Source of the DNA: Solenopsis invicta
Lineage: Eukaryota > Arthropoda > Insecta > Hymenoptera > Formicidae
Assembly (NCBI RefSeq): GCF_016802725.1
Contig: NC_052666.1
Location: forward strand, 22,287,497-22,351,496
Direction of reading: 5' to 3'
Length of the DNA stretch: 64,000 nucleotides
Part shown: piece by piece, positions 14,035-26,715 of the stretch
Layout of the letters: each line of letters starts with the position of its first letter
Numbering within the stretch: the stretch's first letter is position 1
Program-made: the position numbers and the translations under genes
Notes under the pieces: generated by a model
Databases searched by the model: none
What the model saw: the letters and a program-made list of their open reading frames with translations, nothing else
Told to the model about the DNA's origin: nothing

Positions 14035-14290
14035 ATTGATGCTAATTTTTTATCAATTTGTGTAGCAGATAATGATCAAATGTTTTAAATCACGCCACCA
14101 CAAATTATAATAAATGATATTAATGTTAAGACTGATAATTAATGCTAATAAATCTCATAATGGTAAAACTAATAATTGATATGAACAAAAATATATCAAT
14201 TGTAGAAATAAATTTAAACCAATTTTATTTTGACGTCATTTTTATTTTTCCATTATTATCATTTATTAAATAATATCTTATGCTTTTTTT
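14035..14290 (-). mobile_element. Family B fragment (copy 4, reverse orientation)
   Basis: Reversed, this stretch reads through the same ordered landmarks as 47640-47790: a TTGATATATTTTT block, a TTATTAGTTTTA block, then AATATCATTTATTATAATTTGTGGTGG. No terminal inverted repeats could be seen at its edges, so it is probably a truncated interior fragment. It ends about 280 bp before the first CUB exon. Confidence 0.55.
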
Positions 14291-14570
14291 CAATAAGTGA
14301 AATAAGTATTAATTAATTACAAAAATTTTTCAAACTTTAAAAATAAATTATTTTATACTAGCAAATATTTATTTCTCAATCAAAGAATAAATATATTTAC
14401 TTAAACATAAAAAGCTTCTTTTTTTCATTGTATAAATCAGTACCAAATAGAAAATGTAATAACTTAAGTACACGGTGCAATCTCACCTATATGTGTGCAT
14501 AAGACTTGATAGAAAAAGAGAAAGAGGTAAACAAGAATTTCAAGTACTGATGTATTCTTTTTGTCCGCAG

Positions 14571-14736
14571 AATGCGACTCGGTATACGAAGACACGGATT
14601 GCCACGACGGATGCGTTTTAGCCAGTCCCGGATATCCTGGGCTGTATCCGCCAAACATCCGCTGCCGGTATCTGATCACCTCTGGCCCGCGGATCTCAAT
14701 CGCCATCAACTTTACGGCGGTGCTTCTTCCGTACAA
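14571..14736 (+). CDS. CUB protein exon 1 in window: N-terminal half of CUB1
   Basis: Acceptor TTCTTTTTGTCCGCAG precedes the exon and donor GTAAGT follows it. The exon carries 2 bases, 54 full codons and 2 bases. It starts CDSVYEDTDCHDGC, with three cysteines in 14 residues, and continues into the CUB hallmark SPGYPGLYPPNIRCRYLI, which matches the family pattern S-P-x-Y-P, then Y-P, then C and an aromatic residue. The end, INFTAVLLPY, is the strand before the second cysteine pair. The Cys cluster before the SPGYP motif is denser than the usual single first cysteine, so it may include a linker or a disulfide to an upstream domain. The preceding exon must end with one base of a split codon; no convincing candidate is visible in the 14.5 kb upstream. 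Confidence 0.9.
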
Positions 14737-17700
14737 GTAAGTGCTCGATTGTCTGACAACTTCTAAACCGCAAGGGGAAGTGTTCCTGTAGTTTTCTCGT
14801 CAATAAGTTCCTCCATTTCAAACGAGCGTCGTCCAAGAACATATCCATTTGCAAGTGCGTGCAAAACATGTACTTTGGTTTTATTTCATTCCGGCCAACG
14901 TCGCGCTTAATTACTACGTCATTATACATGATATAAAAACGCTGTACACACATGATGTTTAATTACGCGCATGAGGAAACGGATGCCGGACAGGGAAAAT
15001 AGACCGAGAAAATCCGTTAGGCAAGCACCCAAGGGAGGCGACTATTTTTCTTTTCTACGTAACAACGCGCGCGATATGGCGCCCATTTAGAGATTTCTTT
15101 TGCGTATCTGCAGCGCACGTCCGCTTCTTTCGCGACCGACGTTCCGCGAAAAACTGCTCGAGTTTCACAAGGGCCGAGGCTGTACAGGCTGTTGCACGAC
15201 AAATTAAAAACCCCAGGCGAGAGGAGCTGTCGCGTGGTTCTTTGGCGGCTCACTTTCCCGCCGACGGACGCTGAGATGCCCTTTAATAGTAGGAATGCTA
15301 GAGCGCGCGAAGAAAAAGTGGACGCGGGATACAATTCTCGGGTAAATGGCTAAAAGGAATAAAAGAAAAGGAGGAGTAAAATTAACGGGTTGATTCTAAT
15401 TGGAACAATCTCTTGATTTAGAAGTCATTGGCAGTAGTAATTGTTGGCAATAGTAATTGAGAATACTTTCTTTCCTTAAAGAAATAGCAGAATTAAAATT
15501 TAAAACACGCCAGTTGAATTTATTTTTTAATTTTTAAAGTATTATTATATTAAAATTTTGTCTGAACGTCGAAGAGAGAATTGAAGAAATTAATTTTAGA
15601 ATTAATACAGCACACAAAAATAATACATAATATTTATATTAATAACAAAAATCGTTACAAATGAAATGAGTCGCCCTATAGCCTCTGCACCACCTGCACT
15701 ATGTCGATTACTTCTTTGCGTTTATTTCAAAACCTCGTCTAGTGTTTTTGCTTTCATTTACCATCATCACCGGTTCGGATTAGTGCGTTTCCGAGCAGAA
15801 ATGAAAGAACAACCGGAGAAAGGAAAAGGGAAAAATCTCCGACCTGTTTGCTATCTTTAGTCCAAGTATTTTTAATAAAACTCGCTCTTAAACGTAGCTC
15901 AGCTTGCAGAACAAGCGCGGAACTCTCTTTACACCACGTTAACCTTGCATGCATATAAATCATTTTCCACTTTACCGAAGAATCCGTAGTCGTTTTCGAG
16001 CGAATCTGTTTCGTTTTGCGAGCGGAAATCAAGTAATCTGACTTTAAAAAAGTCACAACGCTTCCTTAACTCTTGGTAATTTTTCAACTAATAATTTTCT
16101 AAATTTAGCAAAAAAATTATTTTGATTATTTAGAATCAAATATCCCCGAAAAAGATTTTTTATATATAATTGTATATAATTATATATTTTAGTATATATG
16201 GACTATAAAGTCTCTGTAAAAATTATTTGCGAGAGTAAAAAAGTTTATTCAAAGACATTGGAAAAATATAGGAAACAATCTTGGCGATTTCTAAAATATT
16301 CTCTTTACATATCCAAGAGAGATTTAAGATTTTAATTCGAGATTTAATTAGAAATTAAATATACAATATTAATAATATCACCCAAATCAGTATTGAATAT
16401 AACGATTTCGTTCTTTAGCAAGCAAATATCTTTCTGCTAGCTCTGAAATTAAAATATAAGAATTAAATGCAAACAAAATCGTAGGAGACTTATTCACGCA
16501 CTATCTGCACTTAACAGTCTCTCCAATTGATTATGGTTTTCTGAGATTCACCTAATCGTTCTTTATGGGAACTCGCGGCAACAATTAACGTATATACATC
16601 TTAACGACGCCGACGCAGCGGCAAATAAGAGAAACCAGTTCTCGGTATGGCGCTTGATTCTGCAGCGCGCATTCACGCGCGCGTACACGTGAGCGCCTCA
16701 CGCGAAATCTGGTCTGTAGAAACGTCGCGAGTCAATATGCATTCGCTTTGCACTTTGCCGAGGGTAAGAGCTCCATTTGTGCGTGCTCGAACGAAGCCGC
16801 GTACACGGAAGGGGCACGAGCGCTTGTCTCGACGCTTGATAATGCATCTCGCGTCTCGTTTCGTCGTCTGTGTCAACAACCGCCTCTCGTGTTCTTCCCC
16901 GCCACGTTCATCTCTCTGTCTAAATCATCCCTCCCTCTGAGCAATAAGAATACACCCACACACACGGAGCCATTGTGCGTCTCGAATTACTTCCTCTACG
17001 TCAAGCACGATTCTGTTAAACGTGTCACGTTGTAATTCCTTTGAATTTGCGCTTCGACAGCCATGCGTCGAAGCTAACAAATTCGTTTTACTTGTTGAAT
17101 TTTGTTTCGTTAAACTTTGATAGTTCATGTGCATTTCGTAAATACGCAAAGAGCGTATTGTGGCTCAATAATTCGTACCTTGTTATACCTCGGCGTATCA
17201 CACTACTCATAAGTATCATCGCTTTACTGATCGCATTAAAAAAAATGCGCATTAAAAAAAATGCAAGTTTATATGCTTGCATGTACTTCATGTGCCATAA
17301 ATAGTGTTTACCAATATTTTTGCCGCGGTACTTTACTCATTTGATATTTCCTTATTATTCTTGAAAGCCGTAAATGATATCAGAAAAAAAATTTAAGCAA
17401 ATATTTTTGTATGTTTTTAAAACCCTGTTCAATGATACTCTACTTGACTTATATTTCCACTTAAAATTTCAGATTTGAGCTAAATTTAATCTACTTCTGG
17501 TAGTTTCCAAAAAACCGAAATATCACCGTTAAGCAGTTCAGATAGGCTTTGGTAATGAACATTTTTTTCCTCGACAACCATTTATTGCCGAAAAATAAGG
17601 GTAATCTAATACACTCTATATAGTTTGTTGCAAGATTAGATAGAAAGTTGAATGTTTTATTTGCAATTAGGCACAGTTTGCTTCATGCTAATTAGCGGTT

Positions 17701-17766
17701 TTTGGGAAAGAAAATAATTGAGTTTGGTCAGGAAAATTATTACGAACTTCGAAAAAGCAATAAAAG

Positions 17767-17773
17767 GAGAGAT

Positions 17774-17813
<40 letters not shown>

Positions 17814-17878
17814 GAGGTAGCTATGATATGCTTACGGTAGTGAGAGAAAGAGAGAGAGGGGAGAGTGAGAGAAAGAGA
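17767..17878. repeat. GA microsatellite, two blocks
   Basis: GA-rich tracts at 17767-17816 and 17839-17878, interrupted by a short unique stretch. Open frames across them are Arg/Glu-rich (or Ser/Leu on the other strand) and not real. Confidence 0.95.
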
Positions 17879-18889
17879 ATTTCGCACTGCAGCTGCATTT
17901 GCTTTTTCACGACGACTGCAGTTGTTCCCCAAATCTGGACTGGCTGGCTTTTACACCGGTAGCCGCTGGAAAGCCATTTTACACGGAGTCTCGCAGTCGC
18001 GAGTACACCGAACATTTCCGTTCTCTAAAGACGGTCGTATTTTAGACCTCTTCCACTGGCGTTCCCGCCCGCTTTATTTGCGAATGCTATGGCGGGCACT
18101 AATATTGAAATAGATGGCCGGATGATCGCGCTGGGGCACCTAGATTTTCTTTCTTGGACGCCAATTTCATTCTCTACGCCCGGATACTTTTACGAGCGAA
18201 ATATTCAAAAGAGGAGATACGTGTAAAAAAAAAAAATAGTAATCTCTGTGTGAACAACGTTCTTGATATGATATTAAATATATTTTTTTAGAATAATATA
18301 GATTTCACAAATTGTGTCGACAAAATCAGTACGCGAGCTAATCGACGTGCAAAACAAGAAAATAATAAATATACCTCACGATAGAGCCGCAAAAAGCTTA
18401 TTTCGTCCCCTTTCAAAACATTTCAATAGCGATCCGCACATTCTCGTGTAATCATGCAGTGGGGAACTTTGTTGAATTCCCGCAGAAAATATATCGCTTT
18501 TTGTGGCGACTGCATTTGCTTTTGTGGCAATAATAAACCGTATTTTTCAACAGGCTGCGGTATTCCCATTTCGGAAAACAAACCCACGCAATTTACAGGC
18601 TACAACCTGCCAATCACACGAATCCGATGCACCGCATCATTCCTATCGGATGATACAGTTTGTGAGATACGTCACGATCTTACCATCCGACATAGAATTG
18701 ACAATTGTAAAAAGAAAATTACATTGCTTATGGATTACATTTTCTCGTCGGTGTGTTTGACTGCCTCGTTTTATTCGCAATTTATTTAAGAATGGCAATT
18801 GTGTTTTTTTTTTACAATGATTGTGTTACCATCAAACCGAGAATAGATGAAGGTTGCCAAAATATTAGACTCGTAAATTATACTATCTC

Positions 18890-19765
18890 ATCTAAAAACT
18901 CAACTGCCGTACTTGTATATATTTCTATATTTGAGAACTGTATATTACTGCCATGCTTTATTACACTCGAGACGTCAGGCACAATAAGAATCTTGTTATT
19001 TACTTTCACAGAAATTGGTGATATCATAGTTACTTTTTGATACAATTTACAGATGATTTGCAGAAAAAATAAAATAATTGCTCTAGATTTTTATTTAAAA
19101 TGATTGTAATGGTTAGAATTAAATTAATAGGGTTAAAATTTTTTTTGTTCTTGTTTATAAATTTACAAATTTTGCGAAATATTCTATTCTTCTAAATTGC
19201 ACCACAATGTTGTCTAAATCGCAATTTTGACTATAATGTTGTTATAACGGACGAGAAATAGACAAAAGAGAATTTGGAAAGTAATATCCAGAATTTACGA
19301 ATCGTGTTCAAAGAGTACACGGACTGGACAATTTTACTGAAATATAGATCTGAATATAAATATTTTGAATCATTTAAAAAATTGTATCAGATGTTTAACT
19401 TGATTGCTAGAATGTCAAAACTGTTTGCAGCAACATTATCATGCTTGGACGTCCTACATAATTATTTTGATGGTTTAACATAAAATTAATTTCTGTATCT
19501 AGTTAAATTTTTAGAAGCTGCAGTAAAATTGTTTTTTCCGTATAACAGAAATTATAAACTAAGATTAAATGGAGTAGAAAGAAAATATAGCATTTTCGTA
19601 AAAAAATTTGTTTGCAACATTATCGGAATAAAGTTTTATGTGAAACAAGTTAGTATAGATTTCGTCATTAGTAAAGAACACATCGTGACTTTAGCTACTT
19701 ATACAGTGCGATTTAGTTATAAGACTTTGAAAGTGATGCAATTTCGGCAATTTTCCCTTAAGCTC
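18890..19765 (+). mobile_element. Interspersed repeat Family A, longest copy
   Basis: This stretch aligns by eye with 25925-26715 along its length. Shared ordered landmarks are TTTGAGAACTRTA, TACTGCCATG, TGATTRYAATR then TTAGAATT, TAGACAnnAAA...AGAGAAT, TTCAAAGAGT, AGATTAAATRRARTAGAAAG, ACATTATCRGAATRAAGTTTTA and AAAGTGATGCAATTTCG. An internal part (19375-19540) recurs at 10150-10325 and, partly inverted, near 52415. Two open frames of 69 and 91 codons lie inside, but without family resemblance. No terminal repeats were seen, so the class is unknown; a decayed gene copy is an alternative. Confidence 0.6.
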
Positions 19766-20989
19766 TACTCGAAAATCTCGCTTTATCAATCTTTAAGTAA
19801 TTAAACTATTAATTTTGAAAAAATACTTTTATCGCGTTTTACGCTGCATTATCAAATTTTCAACGACAACTTTCATATCTGTCATGTAAGCTTAGTTTTA
19901 TTAATTTTATAAATTAAATAAAAATCCAGTAATCATAATAAACAAAAAAAAAATGAATAAAATATAATTCACTTTACAGAAATTAGTATGTCGGAAAGTA
20001 ACAAAATGTAGCTGGGAAAAATGACTGACAGATTATTCATGAAGCAAGCTTTTTTAACGAGTGATAAAGTCAAATAATTTTTCGTTACTGTATCGTGTGT
20101 TTTTTTTTGGTTTTTTTTGGTTAGATATCCTGCCGCTCATCCACTATTGTGGAGGAAATATATCGGTTGATGAAAAGAGTCGCGCGTCACGCAGCTTACC
20201 CGATATCATTATGGTTGTGTCGTATATTCTTTGTGGCGTGAGTTCTGTGCACAAACACGGTACAGTAGTTTAATTACCGGGCCGCTTTCCCAGGTATTTT
20301 CTCTGGATTTTACATGCACGCAAAATTACATAGGCGCCGTCACGAGAGAGGCTTATTCGCGAGCGGCCGACAGAGACACAACGGAAGATCCGCCTGGCGT
20401 GTTTGTGACCGAAAATATACTCTATAATTATTCGTAACTCTCTGAGTTTCATTTTTTTTTCGCAATTCTTTCATCACGCGTATTTCTTTGGCAAAATGTG
20501 CCGCGTTTAAAAAAAGAAGAAAAATCATAATATTGACTAACGTTAATTACAAGCCGCCTGTTTTTCTCTTGTATTTATTTGCGCGTATCGCAAACGTAGC
20601 AAACTTCAATTCGCAACATGCGAAAGTATTAATTTCGCAGAGAGATCTTTTGGAGGAAATAGTAGACGCATTAAATTAATTGCCTTTGATTCACCGTCTA
20701 TACGCGTATCTCTGCGCGCCGTTGTGCGACGATTTCATCAGCAAATATGCATTAAAACAATAGACATATATTAGCGATTTAGGGAGATTAAATTGCAACG
20801 ATTTTCTATCCGTAATGCAGCAACGTCGCCCATGTGCTCGTTAAGTCACGCGGTTATACTACGATTATTCATATCGTATCACATACATTATTTTATGACG
20901 TTACGGGTTTATTATTCCATGAGTTATGACCAAGAATCCACTAACGTCTAAATAAGCTGCTCCATATGCCGTAGAAGGTAAACCACCGT

Positions 20990-21100
20990 GTAGGCAACGA
21001 CCAACCAACTTGCAGGAACATCTAGGGATCAGCCTCAAAGGATTTGCGGTTGCCAAATGCACGGGTTACCTCACTCTCGCTATTCATATTCATTATTCAA
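20990..21100. repeat. Short diverged duplication, copy 1
   Basis: Contains GGCAACGACCAACCAACTTG, then CAGGAACATCTAGGGATCAG, CCTCAAAGGATTTGC. The same order occurs at 22205-22330. Similarity continues more weakly to an ATTCATTATT shared by both copies. Small indels, including one of five bases, break a common reading frame, so it does not behave as a coding exon. Confidence 0.55.
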
Positions 21101-21511
21101 TCTCATTATAATTAATCGTATGAAACTATTATCTCACACGGTTGCTGTTTCTCTCAGTGATATTACCCACGTCTGAATTAGAAGGCTGCAAATTCAGTTT
21201 TATAAATCCATCTTATTACCTATAATCCTCTGCATTACCTATCAGATATTCTATATAAATTATTCCAGCAACGTAAAATATCACTTGTTGCAAAAGAAGT
21301 TATGCTTTAAAAAAGGTTATTTTATTAAGAAGAAAGCTATTTAATACGCTGATAATAAGACAATTTTGTTATCATGGCGTTTTATTTTTATAAAAAAAAA
21401 TGTGTTTAAAATTTTACTTTATTTAAACAAACTCACTAATATGAATATTTATCTATAATAGAAACAGATTGAACAGATTAGACATATGGACTTTTAAAGT
21501 TTTTTGATGCC

Positions 21512-21532
21512 AAATCGAATCGAATCGAATCG
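21512..21532. repeat. AATCG pentanucleotide repeat
   Basis: About four tandem AATCG units. Confidence 0.9.
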
Positions 21533-21588
21533 CTAGAATCTGTCACTTTTAATTAACAGCATAATTATTATTAGGTTAAATTTATGTA

Positions 21589-21741
21589 TATAGACAATAA
21601 AAAAGATTTCTATGTAAGAAAAATAATATTGATTATATGATATAAAATTACTTTAAATTTTATAAAATTATGTTTAAAGTAACTTTATATCGCATAATTA
21701 ATTTGTTTTTAATATTTCAAAGAAATCTTTATTGTTCATAT
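21589..21741. mobile_element. Compact palindrome or hairpin MITE
   Basis: Near-perfect palindrome centred near 21662. The left arm contains ACAATAAAAAAGATTTCT, ATTATATGATATAAA and TTACTTTAAA; the right arm reversed contains ACAATAAAGATTTCTTTG, ATTATGCGATATAAA and TTACTTTAAA. Arms are about 70 bp with almost no spacer. There is no coding content. An AATCG tandem repeat lies 57 bp to the left. Confidence 0.7.
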
Positions 21742-22204
21742 TATCGAATCAGGTATGATCTAATTCGATGTGATTGGTATTTGAATAATTCGCACATCTC
21801 TAATACGGGTATTCGAGTATACATTTCATATTAAAAAATGCAATAAATATAACTGTACGTCATTTGAAAGTTCATATGGAATTATTTTAGAATTCAGCTA
21901 CACAATTCTGGCAAGGTATCAGAAATCTTCAAATCCGAATCAGCAACTGGCTGCATCTGCATTTTCTATAATTCTTTTTACAGCAAAAGCAAAAAGTTAA
22001 CGCGTTAAATTCAAGAATCAGCTTTCACACAGAGAAAAACGAAATCTCTTTTAAAATATTCCCTATGTATATTTTTCGACTGACACTTAAGTTCCGTCTC
22101 TCTTTCACTCCCTCTGTCGTTTCCATTGCACGGAACACATATGTTCCACGCCGGATGTTCATTCGAATCCCTTTTCCGCGATAGAAGAGAGTTTACCAGT
22201 ATTC

Positions 22205-22330
22205 AGGTAACGACCAAGCAACTTGCAGGAACATCTCGTAGAAGATCAGTCCTAAAGGATTCGCAACGGCGGCGGAATCTACGAGGCGCGCCGCCCTCAC
22301 CCGTCGTACGGATTCATTATTTAGACTTAA
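22205..22330. repeat. Short diverged duplication, copy 2
   Basis: Contains GGTAACGACCAAGCAACTTG, then CAGGAACATCTCG, AGATCAGTCCTAAAGGATTCGC, and an ATTCATTATT near the end. It pairs with 20990-21100 at a distance of about 1.2 kb, with the 21589-21741 palindrome between them. Origin unknown: an old tandem duplication, or two ends of a larger element. Confidence 0.55.
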
Positions 22331-23075
22331 CTTGCGCACTCGCGCGCTAAAAGACGACAGTCGCAGCCGCCATGTGGTATGCCGAATTCACACCACGGAA
22401 AAGGGCACCGGATCGAGAAAAGGGAGGTCGGGAAAGGATGGGGTTGAACGCAACGGCGGTAGAGCACCCTCATCCATGCAAACGTCGAAATTATTCCAAC
22501 TACATCGCGAGAGTTCTGAGGCAGCGATTTTTTCCCCTGCCTTCCTCGACTCCCGCCCTTTTTTTGCTTCTGCTTTCTTTTCTCTCTTTCTTTCTCTATC
22601 TTCCCCTCTTTTTCCTCTCTTTCCCCATTTTTAGTACGATTCGCAAATAACTGGTTTTCGCCGACATCGAGATGACAGTTTTCTTTGTCAACGATCGCGA
22701 ATGTATAGGTCTTCTAGTTTTTCTTCTCGTGGAAAAATATCAATTTTTCTGTCAAGAAAAGCGATTACTCAATTTACTTTTCTTCTTCTTTCTAGTTATC
22801 TTTAACAAACAGTATTTTCTTGAGATTTGTCTTAAAATATACTCATCACAAATCTTAGAAAAACTTATCTGAAGAAAAAGGATCTATATTCGTCCGAAAA
22901 ATATCGTAAGATTGTATCGAAGAAAAATCCAGAAATAAGCAAATCGAATTTTTAAGTTAATATTTTTGATTGAAGTATTAAAAGAATTCGGAATATATTT
23001 TGAATAAATTTGAAAAATGTTTTTTGGGTTAGAGAATTTCGTGGTATTTCTTGTATTCTGCTTGCGTGCGTTATA

Positions 23076-23233
23076 CATATGTGTCATTATCATCGGAAAG
23101 GGCCCATTTGGTCGAAATGGAGTTAGCATCAGACTCGATAATTAGAGACTATAAGCCGCCATTTAAAACGTTAAATACCATTTTAAACGTTAACGACCAA
23201 ATGGGCCAATTTCCTATGATAATGTCACATATG
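23076..23233. mobile_element. Foldback element with 39-bp inverted arms
   Basis: The left arm (23076-23114) reads CATATGTGTCATTATCATCGG then GGCCCATTTGGTCG. The right arm (23194-23233) reversed reads CATATGTGACATTATCATAGG then GGCCCATTTGGTCG; identity is about 90%. Between them a 17-bp motif, CCATTTAAAACGTTAA, is repeated directly as CCATTTTAAACGTTAA. Size and layout fit a small MITE. The arms fall in apparent open frames on both strands, but this comes from the repeat itself. Confidence 0.65.
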
Positions 23234-24684
23234 GTTAAAGCATTAGCTTCAATTCTGTTATCACGCTGGCTCTATCTTAATACAATTGCCAACAATCTCC
23301 GTACTGTTATGAGAGCACATAGAAGCCTTTGCGAAAACAGTGATGCGTAAACAAAATGCTACATTTCAAGTGCATTCAACAGGTTATTCAGCCTGACAAC
23401 AAAACTGCGATGACTCCTTCCTAATATTCGTTACACGCCGATTTTTCTTGTCGTTTCCATTCACTTGATCGATAACGATCTCTCGTACATCGCTGCAATT
23501 CGAAAAGACTACCAGCCACCTCCGTTGTAAATTAATCCCATCTAATCCGATGTGCCGTAACAAAAACTAATTATCCCTTATCCTCGTACTAATTAATGTC
23601 GACGCGACGGTCGAATCGGATCTTCCGCGCGAATATCGCGTGAACGATGGGGGGTGCAGGCGCAAAATAATGGTGCGCCTCGCGTGTCGTCCTCAGCGAT
23701 TCTCGTCGGCTGGAATTTAATAAGAGCCGCATAAAGTTAGGGCGGATTCCCGCCTATTCGAGACGGTCTTGTCGCGCTACCCGCGCGTATAGAATGCGGC
23801 ACGTACGTGTGTAAAACGGAGGTAACATAGGGACGATGGGAGGTTGAAAGCTTTTGTACGTCCCATCCTCAGTCACCTATCTACCTATCCTGCGCCCGTG
23901 CAACCTTCCTGTGCCAGGCCGCAAACCGTTGTTCTCCGCTACGCGCACTATTGGCTGTTACCGTGTGCTACCCCGGCCGCGAGATTTTCTTGTCGACGAG
24001 CCATCACCAGCTTGCGTACCTTTCTTTGAGGCATTAGATTGCGACAAGGTGCGCTGCTCAAACATCGTTTAACTTGAACCGATTACCTAGACGAAATAAA
24101 CGAAAAATGATAAAAATGTGTTCTCTCGACTCTACGACTTTCCGGACGAAATCTTGCAGTTTTCGCAGTCAAATTTATGTTCAATAAAACGTTATCCAAT
24201 ATTATTTTTTTTTTTTTACTTTTGACATTATATAAATGAAACCTCGTCTAATTTAAAATTCAGCTTGGAGTTGTGTAAAATAAGAATGACAATAAAACAA
24301 GAACACGATAAACACACACTGTACGGAAAATATGGCAAAAGGAGCAAGGCAAATAACATTGGTAGAAAGAGTTAATGACGAAACTATGTCTGCGGGGGAA
24401 GGGGAGAGGGAAAAAAAAGAATCGTCGCGCACTTGTAAAATTACAAGCTCGCAAGATCGCGGCACAACTCGCCGTTGGTGAGTTTCAATTAACGTAATGC
24501 AGCGTTTGCTCGTAAAAATTGCGACAGCGAACAGTTCGCGTATTAACTTGCGAGCCTCGTTTCTCCCGCCCGCGCCCGCCGTTCGTCCGGTCCGCGTGAC
24601 ACTGGCGGACATTAATTAAATTACATGGTAAACGCGCTTCGGTAATTAATGAAGTGTCACGAAAATCGAACTACACGCCGATAC

Positions 24685-24703
24685 CGCCGGCCGGCCGGCC
24701 GGC
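24685..24703. repeat. CCGG tandem repeat
   Basis: Four to five tandem CCGG units at the edge of a CpG-rich island. Confidence 0.9.
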
Positions 24704-25924
24704 TCGTTGCATGGGATTTGCGCGGAGTAACGAAATCAAGTTACATCAGGGTGCATTGAAGGTATTAACGATATCGAAAATCACTTTAAAGCCGGCGCTT
24801 GTCGCTTACAGCGCGCCTGTAAACAATGTTACCGAATTTGTAGACAATTGACATAAACGCGATCTCGTTCATTTAGGCAATCAATTTGTTCCGTCTGCGA
24901 CCATTCCGATAAGATTAAAGTTATGCATTACGGAGAAATCCGTACTGCGAGTCGAAATTGCATCCGCAATATTTCAAGGTGTAATTTAAAGAAAGAAATT
25001 TATCTCACTTTGCATTCTCGCAAGTCCTTTTTCTTCTCTTAGTTTTCAAAGAAGGGGAACGAGGCCGAGAGATTGTTACATACGGAGTTCGTTATCAAAA
25101 AGCTTTCACTACTTTATTTAAAATTAAATAACTTTTTTGATGATATATTCAAAATTGACGTTTTTTTTCTTAATACCTGAGGGATATAAATATTACAATG
25201 TAGTATTTAAAAATGTTCTGTCCACTTTTTTCTAAAGACTATGATTAATATTTAAAAACTATGATATCTCTCCTCCTACGTCACAGCAGCATCATCGCAT
25301 CGTAACGTGTTGAGATTATCACCGAGGAGTGGATGATTTCGCTTCAACGTGGAGATTCCATCGGATTCTTGTGTCCTCTTTATCCTTTACCATCGTTGAG
25401 TATGCAATTTCGTGATTACGTTGCATCTAAAGGGCGCACTTATCCATTCATGCGTACGTAGCGTGCGTGATATTGAGAAAGCACGCGTGTAAGTACAGAG
25501 GTAACGCATTCTATTTCGGCGTTTCTCTTACATTCTCTACATTTCGCGAATAGCGCGAAATTAGCGCGTTTACCCGTCACCGAATTCGTAATACGGGATG
25601 CAAGATGAAGGAAATTAATGTGTGAAAATGCTCCGTGAAAAATAAGCGGAATGATATAGAGAATCGCGCTGGCTCCTAGATTGACTCACCTACAATGAGA
25701 GAAAAAAATCCTAAATTGTAGTAAACATTTATTCAAATAATATCAATAAAATATTTAAACTCTGATATTTACTTGCGGTACATCAATATTTAATCTATAA
25801 GAAAAAATAATACTTAAATTAGTGGTTCTTGTACTAAATAAATATATATTTACATTTAGTAAATATTTCATTAATTAAATAAAAGTAAATATTTCATCAA
25901 TCAATTTTATTTTCAGTGTAAAAA

Positions 25925-26715
25925 TTTATGTGTAAAACTGCTATTCTAGTTTTGGGATTATTTGAGAACTATAATATATAGTACTGCCATGATGCTTTAC
26001 TACTGTTGTAGTTATTTTTCGACACATTTTGTAACTAAATTACAAAAAAAACTATAATAAATGGACTAGGTTTTGATAATTTGTAATGATTACAATACCG
26101 TTAGAATTTGATTAATAGTGTTAAAGTTTACTTTTTATTGTTTGTAGATTAGATAAACAATGATTTTTCGGATTGCCCTAGCCTCTTAAATTAAGCACCA
26201 TGAGGTTGCTACATCGCAGTTTCGGCTACTGTGTATATAAATGATTTGCTTTTTTTTTTAGTAGACAGGAAATTACCAAAAGAGAATACGGACAGTGGTA
26301 TTCATGAATCATGTTCAAAGAGTGTAGAGATTAAGTGTAAAATAAGATTAAATAAAATAGAAAGAAAATGAACACATTTTTGTAAAGAAACATTTTTACG
26401 GTGACATTATCAGAATGAAGTTTTACCTACAATGGAACAAGCTAAAGTGTAAACTCCATGAACAGTAAAAAATTACTGCGATTTCGGCGCAATTTAAGAG
26501 ACTCGTTTCCTTAGGTTTATCAAAAAATTCCTTATTTAAACGAGTTATAATAATGCAAAAAGGAAACAATTTAGGAAACAATTACACAAGAAGAGAAAAA
26601 TATTGTACTTTATGATGTAAAAAATTTAAAAATATTGTTTATAACTCCTGAGTTATAAAGCTTTATGTGAAAAGTGATGCAATTTCGACTTTCGACAACC
26701 TTCCTCTAAACGCAA
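25925..26715 (+). mobile_element. Interspersed repeat Family A, second copy
   Basis: Same orientation and landmark order as 18890-19765, with several deletions (the stretch equivalent to 19330-19550 is missing) and an extra AT-rich segment of about 150 bp before the AAGTGATGCAATTTCG end. The two copies are clearly diverged, so the family is old. No open frame is retained. Confidence 0.55.

Larger units (their letters stand above)
7212..14570. other. Upstream or intronic DNA of the CUB gene, no exon identified
   Basis: Purine- and pyrimidine-rich tracts dominate 8080-8800, 11100-11660 and 12220-12700 and create many overlapping open frames on both strands. At 11401 a Met-initiated frame begins with a hydrophobic stretch (MNILCLFLFFSL), superficially like a signal peptide, but no donor with the required one-base phase follows clearly. 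The missing 5' exon of the CUB gene may lie here or further upstream. Confidence 0.5.
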
